In this document: piece by piece, positions 55,001 to 64,000 of the stretch | Layout: each line of letters opens with the position of its first letter | How positions within the stretch are numbered: the first letter of the stretch is position 1 | Assembly: GCF_042242105.1 (NCBI RefSeq) | Contig: NC_092013.1 | Location: 9,384,618-9,448,617 of the forward strand | Origin: Pempheris klunzingeri | Lineage: Eukaryota > Chordata > Actinopteri > Acropomatiformes > Pempheridae | Length of the DNA: 64,000 nt | Reading direction: 5' to 3' | Made by a program: the position numbers and the translations under genes | The notes under the pieces: model-generated | What the model was told of the DNA's origin: nothing | What the model saw: the letters and a program-made list of their open reading frames with translations, nothing else | The model's database searches: none

Positions 55001-57996
55001 TTAATATTTGACAAACTTTCTATTGAGTTCTGGGTTTGCTAAGTTTGCTGTAAATGTAGATTTTTACAGGTCTTTGTGACTGCAACATCTGCATTCAGTC
55101 AAAACTGTGTCTTCACCATTAAAGTGTGATAAAACTAGTTAATCTCCTTTCTGTAATCCTCAGGACCATTCAGTGTTTTTTCTCTCTGAGCTCACCTGCC
55201 AGATTGTCTCTCATTACACATAACTTTCACTTTTATTGCCAATTGATTTGTATTTTTAGGGCTAGTTCAAGAAAATTGGAACAAACCAGAGCTGCACTTT
55301 TTACCACAGTTTTCTGAGATTGTATGACGCTCTTCTCTTTCATAAGGTATATCTGATATAATCAATTATGCGATCAAATGAACCCTGAAAGTAACAGTCT
55401 CATATGATTCTGCAGGAATATGGAGCTTATGAGCAAAACTGACACAAAAACACCAATTTTCTCTGTCATTCATAAATATGCATTTAACTGTCTTCATGGC
55501 AGAAATGAAGCAGGTTTTTCACAAATGTAATTCGGCTTATAAATAACAGTGGGTCCATCTAATTGCGGTGGCTTGCCAGATGAACATTTCAGATGAGATT
55601 TCAGGAGCAATGATCAGCTCCCATCTTGACACACTTGCAGAAATAACTAGAGTCAACTCAGGCTAGAATTCCTGAGAAAAGCTTTTGGCAGTTGATCCCT
55701 AATTTATTATGACTAATTAGGGTATAAAAGCAAGTGCAGCTCATCATTACAGAGATATTTCAAGCACCACGCATTCATTGAATATATAGTGAGGTTATGC
55801 GCTGACTTGAAAGGAAAATTTCGGTGGTTGATGTGCTCAGCGGAAAGGACACATGTGCCTTTATATCTTGAGCTGCAGATATTTAAAACATGAATGAAAA
55901 TGTGATAAAGGGGGAGTATGAGAGTTACATTTGACTGACTGCTGCTGAACGCCTTCATCTGGATACAATTTGTTTCTCTCATGTCACTTTCCTGCAGCCT
56001 CAAAAGAAATCACAGGCCATCTGGCGCAGGTTTTTGTTGTCAGTACGAGACTCCCTAAGGCCCTCGGACTGACAACGCTCTTGCACATCTCCCTTTATTT
56101 CCTGTCTGACTCTGGGTGATGTTCTAGCTCTTTAATTAGTTGGATATCTGGAGGGGAAAGAAAAACTTTCCGAGATCTCTGGCAAAGTCTGTCTCTTCAA
56201 GATTGATTTCATCCACAGGATCTCCTCCTCTTGGACATGAATGATACAAACATTTTAAACACTCTTTAACTTCCTGTCCTCCCACGGCCCCTCCGTTCTC
56301 CTTCATGTGAGCAGGAGACACTTCGGCTGCACTTTGAGTGACCTTCCTGGAGCCCGAAGGAACGATCAAGGGTTTGATCCCCGTATTAACGGTTCCTACT
56401 TTAGAATCCCTCAGCAAGTTACTGAACTCACACTGCCTCCCTCACTCAAATCCCCCTGAATTGTAATGAGCTAAAAATGTCTTTTAATGAATCATTTTCT
56501 GAAACCCCTCTTGGTTGCTTTTATATAATGGCCTAATTTTGTGCGTTAGATGCTGGATCCATTACTGCATGGACTTCACTGGTTCACATAGTAAATACAA
56601 AGCTCCTCCTGCCTCTCTCCAGCCTGTTCTTAACTGATGCCCTTCGTCTGCCCACTGCTATTTTCAGATCACTGTTGATGGACTGCTTCCTTTTTTTAGC
56701 CTTTGTCATTTTGGATTTTTACTCTGCGTCTGAGCAGACTCAAGGCACACTTGTAGATACCTGAAACTCTTTAGCATCGATGCATGATATGAGTTTTTAA
56801 AATCTGGATTGTTTGTACTAAATCATTTAAAGGGGCATGCCACAGAATTTACACAGAAATATCTGTGTATTTGTTAGAAGCCTGTGAAAACAGTTTTATA
56901 ATGTCTCCTGTGTGTCTGCAGGAGTTTCCCCAAATCTGAGGCAGTAACCCTGATGATGTCATAATGATGTAATCAGGGTCACTTAGACTGACAAAGAAGA
57001 GGATGCTGACAGAGCAGGAAGCGCCTTACAAAAAAAGCTGCTGTTGAGTTGCATAAAGGGAAATGTAGGATGCAGCGTCTCCTTGGAGCATGACTCATAT
57101 CTGGGACTGAAATTTGGGATATCTGCTTCAATTTTGACATTTCTTCTTAAAACCTGCCTCTTGCAAGTCCGCCAACGTCACAAAAGTGCAAAGCCAAGTT
57201 GACTAAATTATTGGAGTATCTCTTTAAGACTGAAAAACTTGCTCTAAACTACAAAAAGTTGGCACCACACCTTTATTTGTAGATATACTGCACAACTATT
57301 GTGCAGAATATTCTTGAATGTGCAAACTTCTAATTTTCATGTTCATATATTTTAACTTTCATGATAGCAGGCATTTCTGTGGATCCTTTATCTTAAACAG
57401 CAGTGAGGAGTAACAGTAGAGTGATGAACATTGTCTCCTGACCTGCTTAGACTTCATTCAGGTGAGCACCACGTGGTCTGAGGCCCAATTGAGCACCTGT
57501 TCTGATGAGGTGCAAACAGCATCCAGGAACATGCACACATGGGCACCAGGATCCCTCACAGTGGCTGAGCATCTTTTAACAAATCACATTAACACCTTTA
57601 TTGTTTAACTATAGCTACCTTCTCCGGTCCCTGGAAGCAGATCCGGCACTGCGGCGATCGCATCCCGCTCTCTGAGAGACTCGGGAGGGAAGCGGCGTCC
57701 AGGCCTCCTCCTCCTCCTCCTCCTCCTCCTCCTTCTTCTTCTTCTTGGGGTTTGTCTTCATCTTTATCCTCAAACGCCAGGCTGCGTGGCCGGGGGTCAG
57801 AACCGTAATACTCCTCCTCATCATCCCGCTGAGAGCAGCTCAACGGCGGCCAACCACAGCCTCCTATAGCGAGCCCTCGCATCCTGGTCTGAGAGTCCCT
57901 GTGTGTACCTGTCTCAGTCCTCCTGCTTGATCCAGAGCGCATCAGTAGCAAGACTTTGAGTTCATTGAAAAACATCCGGATCCGATACTTAAACAT
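52004..57996 (-). CDS. marchf9: E3 ubiquitin ligase MARCHF9 (RING-CH, membrane)
   Basis: Membrane RING-CH ubiquitin ligase of Golgi, endosomal and lysosomal membranes; family members down-regulate surface glycoproteins such as MHC class I and CD4. Four coding exons, all GT-AG: 57619-57996, 54252-54407, 52865-53057, 52004-52314; 345 residues (human 346). The N-terminal cytosolic region has an EEEE-Gly10 tract from a trinucleotide repeat. The RING-CH finger has the C4HC3 order: Cys117, Cys120, Cys133, Cys135, His143, Cys146, Cys159, Cys162. Two hydrophobic helices follow, about 192-214 ([19 protein letters not shown]) and 224-247 (through [10 protein letters not shown]). The C-terminal tail contains [20 protein letters not shown] and ends EVVMRVTTV, a PDZ-ligand-like terminus. 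MARCHF4 and MARCHF11 are close relatives; the tail and the CYP27B1/METTL1 neighbourhood favour MARCHF9. Confidence 0.95.
54842..54869. repeat. (AAT)n microsatellite
   Basis: About nine AAT/ATA triplets in MARCHF9 intron 1, about 430 bases above exon 54252-54407. Confidence 0.9.
56826..57228. mobile_element. MITE in MARCHF9 intron 1
   Basis: Left end TTTAAAGGGGCATGCCACAG and right end ATTGGAGTATCTCTTTAAG form an imperfect inverted pair. The interior has GATGATGTCATAATGATGT and GGAGTTTCCCCAAATCTGAG, blocks I associate with a widespread fish MITE. It has no coding content. Confidence 0.6.
57704..57746. repeat. Trinucleotide repeat inside MARCHF9 exon 1
   Basis: (CCT)n followed by (TTC)n on the plus strand. 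In the minus-strand frame it encodes about ten glycines preceded by glutamates ([10 protein letters not shown]…), just before the RING-CH finger. Length changes in multiples of three would alter only tract length. Confidence 0.95.
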
Positions 57997-58063
57997 TCTT
58001 CAGCAGCTTTACTACACAGGCACAACTACCTTCAGCTTGACTGTGGCAGGTCCATTAACAAGT

Positions 58064-58099
58064 ACTATTATTATTATTATTACTATTATTATTATTATT
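58064..58099. repeat. (TAT)n microsatellite
   Basis: About twelve ATT/TAT triplets with one interruption, 68 bases upstream of the MARCHF9 start codon. Confidence 0.9.
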
Positions 58100-58831
58100 G
58101 CATCCGAACCATTGGATTCAAGTAAACAGTTCACATCCTATTAAATAAAATACAGATCTCGGTCAAAAAAGCATGCGAAAAACATGATAGGCTATTAGAT
58201 CAGCCCATAGCTCTTTGCATATCCTGTTGTTATAGCATGTGCACCGCAATCCAGCCAATAGGGAGGGGTTATTTCTCATAGATAGAGGCGTTTTCCTTCG
58301 GGATTCAATGGAGGCTGAAAGCCACGAGCTGCGAGGCACCAGCTGGAAAGTCAGAGGGGTCCGGCAGCATCCTCTCATGCCTTCATGCTCAGTCCGGTTG
58401 TTTATTGGTATTTAATGGTCCAAACGGGTCCTCTTGGTGCTTTCAATGTCCGAGTGTGCAACACAATGTTGGCGTCTGTTTTCTCTGCAGGCGGAGTAGC
58501 AGCGAAGGTGTTTGAGGGGGGTTGATATTAAATCCTATTAACAACTAAATTAAAGCCGATTTATGTTGGAGTTTCTCGGTTAGGCAGCCTGCAAAAAAAA
58601 AAAAAAGAAAAGAAAAGAAATACACGAGGTGACAGGCGCGCATCCTTTGTTGTCTCGCAGTGGCACCAGTCCACCACTGGTTCCTCTTCTTCCTCCTCTT
58701 CGTTGTGGTCTCTTTTTATTTTTAGGCTGCTGGAAGGAGCGGGCTTCGTCCCACACCTTCCCCCCTCAAGCAGGTCCGGCGACCCAGTTGTAAAGTTACA
58801 ATCCGGCAGCGCTGCATGTTAAAGAGGGATA

Positions 58832-58853
58832 CCAACAACAACAACAACAACAA
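58832..58853. repeat. (AAC)n microsatellite
   Basis: Seven AAC triplets in the region upstream of MARCHF9; a poly(A) run follows about 15 bases later. Confidence 0.85.
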
Positions 58854-59048
58854 ATCCGATGGAGAATTAAAAAAAAAAAAAAATCCATTTCGTGACAACT
58901 TCAAACAGCAGCTCTCTGCTTCCCCCATCCATCTCTGCGCCGCAAATCAGGAAGAGCGAGAGGATGATGGATATGGATTCCTGCAAACAGAAAAATGAGC
59001 TGACAGCAGTCTGCAACTGGCCCTTCCGGGTTGTTAAAAACAACCGCA

Positions 59049-59086
59049 CATCATCATCATCACCACCACCATCATCATCATCATCT
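59049..59086. repeat. (ATC)n/(ACC)n microsatellite
   Basis: ATC triplets interrupted by ACC triplets, upstream of MARCHF9. Confidence 0.85.
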
Positions 59087-59403
59087 CTTCGCCAAATTAG
59101 ATCAAAGCCTGCGTGAATCAGTGGGACAATGAAAAGCCGCTTCACATGAGGAGGGATGGAGATGAGTCCAGGATGTGAAAACTTGATGTTCAGCTGGTTT
59201 TGCAGGCGTGTCCGCGCACAAACACAAACTTCTTTATTGCAGATGATTAGAAACTCCCTCCGTGCAGGAGAGGAGCAGAGAGGAGCTCCATCCACAGCAG
59301 GCAGCTGCTGACAGGCTGCTGTCCGAGGTGCTGATGCTCACGTGGTGTGGAGGCACGTGCTGATGTTCATCTGCTAATGGAGAAAAGAAAAATAACTAAT
59401 GTA

Positions 59404-59960
59404 TAAGAGACCGTGTGTGTGTGTGTGTGTGTGTGTGTTCTTGTATTTGCTTCATGGTGAGGACCAAACCAGGTTTTTAACCAGCAGTGAGGACGTTTTC
59501 GGGAAGTGAGGACCTTTTTGGTCACAACTTCAAAGGGCTGTTTTAAGATTAAGGCTTGGTTTTAAAGTTAAGGTTAGAATTAGGTTGGTGGAAGGTTTGG
59601 GGTTAGGTGTTTAGTCGTGATGGTCAAGGTTGGGGTAAGGGGCTGGGGGATGCATTATGTCAACGAGGGTCCTCACAAGCATAGAAGTACGAAGATTTAC
59701 ACGTGTGTGTATGTGCTCCTGTACTTGCTACATAGTGAGGACCAGAATATGCATTTTACAAGCAAAGTGAGGACATTTTCTGGAAGTGAGGACATTTGGC
59801 CGATCCTCACAACTTCAAAAGGGACCTTTTATGGTTAAAACTTGGTTTTAATGTTAAGACTAGAATTAGGTTTAGTTTAAGGTTAGGATGAGGGGCTGGG
59901 GAATGCATTATGTCAATGAAAGTCCTCATAAACATTGAAGTACAAGTAAGTGTGTGTGTG
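59404..59960. repeat. Dimeric GTGAGGAC repeat with GT runs
   Basis: Two head-to-tail units, about 59430-59700 and 59700-59960, share ordered blocks: GTGTGT, TGTAxTTGCT, GTGAGGACC, GGAAGTGAGGAC, CACAACTTCAAA, CTTGGTTTTAA, GGGGCTGGGG, TGCATTATGTCAA, GTCCTCA and GAAGTAC. A (GT)n run precedes the first unit (59412-59438) and a shorter one follows the second. Unit length is about 250-280 bp. Confidence 0.85.
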
Positions 59961-60673
59961 TGTGTTTCACCATCCCATGCATGGTGTCGTAAGACTTCAA
60001 TAAACAGAACAAAGCCTCTCTGGGGCTGGGACAGAAGGGACAGTGTGCACACAATAGATTCAATAGATTTAATATTCACAGAATCACAACACATCTGTCA
60101 CATAATTGTCTCAGAGGAGACTGTCTGCTGTCTATTATTAGATAAACAGGCGCCTGTCCCACCATCAGTAAAACTCATTATGGAATATCAGAAAATGCCG
60201 TCAAGAGAGACACATTTTTAACGATATCTATGCGGTTTCTTGTGCATGATGTATAAGAAAAGCACATACACACTTTCAACCAGTTTCTGTATCCTTTCAG
60301 TACAAATCTACAGCCAGTCAGGCTGAAACTCTTCTGTTTAAAGTACTGTATTTAAGCCATTGCTATGAATAAGTGATGAGGAGCTGTAATGTTGCTGGAG
60401 GTGAGTAGGCTCGTGTTTGCTTTAATGTTTTGCTTAAGTACCTCACATTTAGTGTAGCTTAAGTATAACATCATGAATTTCTGACTGAGAGACACAATTT
60501 TCACCTAAACTCAAGTGCTCGAGGGGTTGATTCTATTTTTTCCAGATTCATAGGAGGATTTGATGTTTTTCTGAGTGGTTGATAATTTGTTACATGATTT
60601 CTGTTTTCAGGAAATGGAACATTTTAGGCAATTTAGGCAGTGTGATGTTGACTTTATTCTCAAATCCAAAATA

Positions 60674-62052
60674 CAGGGCTGTGCAAATGTCTAAGTAAGA
60701 ATGCTTTCAGAAATATAAAATCTAATAGTTTATTTTTTATCAATTTACAAAATGCAGAGTGAGTGAACAGAAGAAAAACCTAAATCAAATAAATTTTTAG
60801 TGTGACTGCCTTATGCCACCAGCAGCAGTTCTTCAGGTACACTTGCAGTTTTTGCAGGAACTCAGCAGGTAGGCTTTTCCAAACAACTTGGAGAACTAAC
60901 CACAGATCTTCTGTGGATGTCGGCTGCCTCAGATCCTTCTGTCTCTTCATGTGATCCCAGACAGACTCGATGATGGTGAGATCAGGGCTCTGTGGGGGCC
61001 ACACCATCACTTCCAGGACACCTTATTCTTTATGCTGAGGGTAGTTTCTAATGACTTTGGCTGTATGTTTGGGGTCGTTGTCCTGCTGCAGAATAAATTT
61101 GGGGCCAGTCAGATGCCTCCTTGATGGTATTGCATGATGGATAAATGTCTGCCTGTATTTCTCAGCATTGAGGACACCATTAATCCTGACCAAATCCCCA
61201 GCTCCATTTGCAGACTCATCAGTCCAGAGAACCTGCTGACATTTTTCTGCACCCCAGTTCCTGTTTTCTTGCATACTTGAGTCACTTGGCCATGTTTCCA
61301 CGTCGGACGTTTGGCTTTTTAACTGCAGTTTTTCCGTGAAAACCACTTCTGGCCAGACTTCTCCAGATAGTAGATGGGTCTCACTGGTTTCTGCTGGTTC
61401 TGAGCTGATGGCACTGGACATCTTCCAATTTCAAAAGGAAATAAGCATAATGTGTCTTTCATCTGCTGCACTAAGTTTCCTTGGTCGACCGCTGCGTCTA
61501 CGGTCCTCAACATTGTCAGTTTATTTGTGCTTCTTCAAAAGAGTTTGAACAGCACACCTTGAAACCCCAGTCTGCTTTGGAATCTTTGGGTATAACCTTG
61601 TTGATGCCGTAAAACTACCTTGTGTTTTGTTGCTGTGCTCAATCTTGCCATAATGACCTGTGACATGAAACTGTCCTCCACAAGCTCACCTTGGCAACAG
61701 AGTTTGGCTGTTCCTCACCCAGTTTTAATCCTCCTACAGCTGTTTCTGTTCCAGTTAATGAGTGTGTTTCAACCTACGTATGAAACTGATGATCATCCGC
61801 ACCTGTTTGGTATAACTGGTTCATCACACACCTGGCTATGATCCTACAAAATCCCAGACTTTTTGCAAGTGTACCTGGAGATTTGATGCTGTTTTGAAGA
61901 CAAAAGTTGGCCTGATTGATTGAGATTTTCCTTCTGTTTGCTTACTTTTCATTTTGTAAACTGATGAACATAAACGATTGACTTATATATTTTTTAAAGC
62001 ATTCTTACTACAGAATTTCCTCACACCTGCCTAAGACATTTGCACAGTACTG
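60674..62052 (-). mobile_element. Tc1-like DNA transposon, defective
   Basis: 1379 bp between inverted termini CAGGGCTGTGCAAATGTCT (left) and the inverse of CAGTACTGTGCAAATGTCTT (right), with TA on both sides (60672-60673, 62053-62054). TAAGAATGCTTT recurs inside both ends. It carries a broken transposase on the minus strand. Similarity of the two ends suggests moderate age. Confidence 0.9.
60780..61651 (-). pseudogene. Tc1-like transposase, inactivated
   Basis: Recognisable segments in order along the minus strand: an N-terminus starting near 61651 (MARLSTATKHK), a linker (DRRRSGRPRKLSAADERH), then WGAEKCQQVLWTDES, ILQQDNDPKHTA and WPPQSPDLTIIESVWDHMKR. The three DDE-type acidic positions (in WTDES, DNDPKH and IIESVW) are still visible. 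However, the reading frame changes several times, stop codons interrupt it, and about 40-50 residues between WTDES and ANGAGD are missing. It should encode no active transposase. Confidence 0.9.
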
Positions 62053-62750
62053 TAAATCAGTGAATATTGATCTGATATGTTGATTATTGGTCTAATTGGT
62101 CTTCATATGTGTTTAAGGCACAATGAGACTACGGTGTGTGATAATAAATCAGCAGACATCTTTTCAATATAAGGTTACAAAGTGCTTTAAGATAAAAACA
62201 GAGAAAACGGATTGAAACGTCAGCTGAGATCGGGGATTAGATATACGCTGTAGTGAGGAGAGACATCAGTGACAGACTTTGAAAATCACAGGTGAAGCCA
62301 GAGGCGCTGTGGGAAAGATAATCAAGATTAAAAAATTTGAGCCGATGACAGTTATCACAGCTGAGTATGAATACTGATCACAGAGTGGACTGTGTGGTGT
62401 GTCATACTCTGTGTGATCGGATGGTTGTAGTAAACGTTAATGCACAGCCGGAGGCATTTTTATGTCTAATTGAGTTGATGCAATGATGTCCCATGACGAT
62501 ATAATGAGTTTAAAGAGGATGTAAACAAACTCGTTAAACTCACAGTAGTTATCATTCATATATTAATGATATCAGAAATGTGGTTACGCCACTTGTTGTC
62601 ATTTAACTTACAAACACATCAGCTGCACTGAGTCAAAAGTTAGAATCTCATCTGCTCTGTGAGAAGAATAAAAAGCATCAGCATCATCAGAAGGAAGATT
62701 TTCATTTTATAACACCAACATTAGTCAGCATTTGAAGTGACTAAAGTGTG

Positions 62751-63190
62751 TCACGACCAGAAGCACACACACACGAGAATGGACTCAAAAGCTCGACACA
62801 AGGCAAAACAGATTGAAAGAGGAGCACTTTACAGGACAAGGTACCAAAAAACAGACTCTATTAAAAATTCTTAGAAATAGGTACTAACCTGACTAGACTC
62901 AAAAACACTCACTACAAGAAACTCTTGCTATCAATGACTAAGGACACTGGAACGCTCAACACAGGACAGAGGAAAACATAGACAATATACACAGCAGGGA
63001 AGGGAGCTCAGGTGGAAACTATCAGGGTGGAACAAACAATCCCAGGAGCGAGAAACACACAAGGGGAGGAAGTCAAGGGACCTGAAACGAGATGGAAAAG
63101 GTGAACGAAACAATAAAACAGGAAGTAACAGAAAAACACATGAACTAAACTTAACAAACTTGATGACACATAACAAAGTGAAAACGGGCC
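62751..63190. mobile_element. Unclassified interspersed repeat
   Basis: Opens GTGTCACGACCAGAAGCAC and continues with an A/G-rich composition containing AGCTCAGGTGGAAACTATCA, AACAGGAAGTAACAGAAAAA and ACTTGATGACACATAACA. The combination is familiar from a dispersed fish repeat, probably part of a longer DNA element; termini are not clear. Confidence 0.45.
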
Positions 63191-63540
63191 AAATGTTTGA
63201 TGCATCTGAAAAACAACTCTGTTAGAAGGACTTCCATTAAATGAAAGTCGTATCAGTTGATTGACAATGTGGTTGAAAGATAAAAATATACAGAAATGGT
63301 AGACATAAAAACAACAAATTGAATATAAAACATTAAATTGAAATGAAACACAAACTATTTTGATTAATATACACTTGTGGAGATGTATAATATGTTTATT
63401 CTATGTAATTATGGGTATACATTTACGTACATACAGATGAAATATGTACTTAAATATAACCTTTTTATTTCAATATTAAATGTATAATGTATTTCGTAAT
63501 ATATTTCCATTTTCCACTTGTTGTTCTTCCTCTTATTCTC

Positions 63541-63720
63541 ATAAATTTCATGTCGACACATCCTTGGACAAGACACTGAACCTCAAATTGCTCCATGCAG
63601 TCCTCCTCCACAATAAGATTCCTCCTGTATGAGTGGGTGAATGTAGCGATGAAGTGCTTTTAATGATCAAAAAGACTACAAACATGCCATAAAAGTGCAA
63701 TCCAATTACATTAAGACTGC
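63541..63720 (+). mobile_element. Interspersed repeat fragment
   Basis: CATCCTTGGACAAGACACTG, AACCTCAAATTGCTCC, GTGGGTGAATGTAG, AAGTGCTTTTAATGATCAAA and AAAGTGCAATCCAATTACA appear in order, the wording of a very common fish repeat. Truncated copy. Confidence 0.6.
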
Positions 63721-64000
63721 AACAGGCCTTTTTCACAGAAGACATTTTGATATGGCTCAGTGGGAAAAGCATAGACATAAATAGTCAAATGGATGATGGC
63801 TGAATTCCATTTAGCTGCCTCAGTTTTAGGGTCCTGGTATTGTGCACGCTGGTTCGGGGACACCTCAATAGAATAGAGCCATCATTAACATTATTAATAA
63901 TCTGTGCTCTGCAGTCAAAATATCTGAAAAGTGTTAGTGTTTCTTCACAAACTTAACATTTTTAGAGAAGCAGCACCTTGTGTTAGACTTTTGTCCATTC

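Larger units (their letters stand above)
57997..64000. other. MARCHF9 upstream region and flank
   Basis: The first about 1 kb should hold MARCHF9 5' UTR and promoter; no TATA box or splice site clearly decides the start. Beyond it lie simple repeats, a dimeric GTGAGGAC repeat (59404-59960), a broken Tc1-like transposon (60674-62052) and interspersed repeat fragments (62751-63190, 63541-63720). No other gene is recognisable, including at the right edge. Confidence 0.7.

Noticed and set aside
56350-56390. tRNA B-box-like GGTTTGATCCC
   Set aside because: No matching A box or cloverleaf could be drawn around it.
58867-59295. 142-codon minus-strand open frame upstream of MARCHF9
   Set aside because: Its Asp-rich and Phe-rich stretches come from ATC and poly(A) simple repeats, it has no recognisable domain and no splice context.

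Overview
The window is vertebrate nuclear DNA, almost certainly from a percomorph-type teleost fish. Five intron-containing genes can be read through in full with GT-AG junctions. Their products align, from memory of the families, with vertebrate SUOX, MCRS1, CYP27B1, METTL1 and MARCHF9. The non-coding DNA is packed with the short inverted-repeat elements, LINE tails and CA/GT microsatellites typical of ray-finned fish. No bacterial, viral or organellar genes were seen.

All five genes lie on the minus strand. In coordinate order: SUOX (5219-10355, probable non-coding first exon near 13.73-13.89 kb), MCRS1 (17334-21194, probable non-coding first exon near 22.2 kb), CYP27B1 (25146-31210), METTL1 (41638-47648) and MARCHF9 (52004-57996). 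Conceptual splicing gives proteins of 572, 466, 509, 241 and 345 residues, close to the usual family lengths except for a shorter METTL1. All five human orthologues sit on chromosome 12q, and MARCHF9-CYP27B1-METTL1 are immediate neighbours there, so this is a conserved block rather than a new gene cluster. The products do not form one pathway: mitochondrial sulfite oxidation, a chromatin-complex subunit, vitamin D activation, tRNA m7G methylation and a membrane ubiquitin ligase.

Between the genes: 1-5.2 kb holds two inverted-repeat elements and a possible LINE tail. 13.9-17.3 kb holds a near-perfect hairpin. 22.3-24.2 kb holds repeat fragments that recur around the end of CYP27B1. 31.3-41.6 kb is gene-poor, with a GATA-motif minisatellite and a large fold-back element. 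47.8-52 kb holds a TTAA-flanked element with a Tc1-like element nested inside it. 58-64 kb holds a broken Tc1-like transposon and repeats.

I did not find a convincing previously undescribed gene system. The more interesting signals are regulatory or structural: a microsatellite acting as the polypyrimidine tract of a CYP27B1 splice acceptor, a long G-run upstream of CYP27B1, tandem GATA motifs, TAGC-rich motif clusters at two promoters, nested transposons in a palindromic target, and a paired repeat flanking the MCRS1/CYP27B1 boundary. Names of repeat families are by terminal structure and memory only; no database search was possible.
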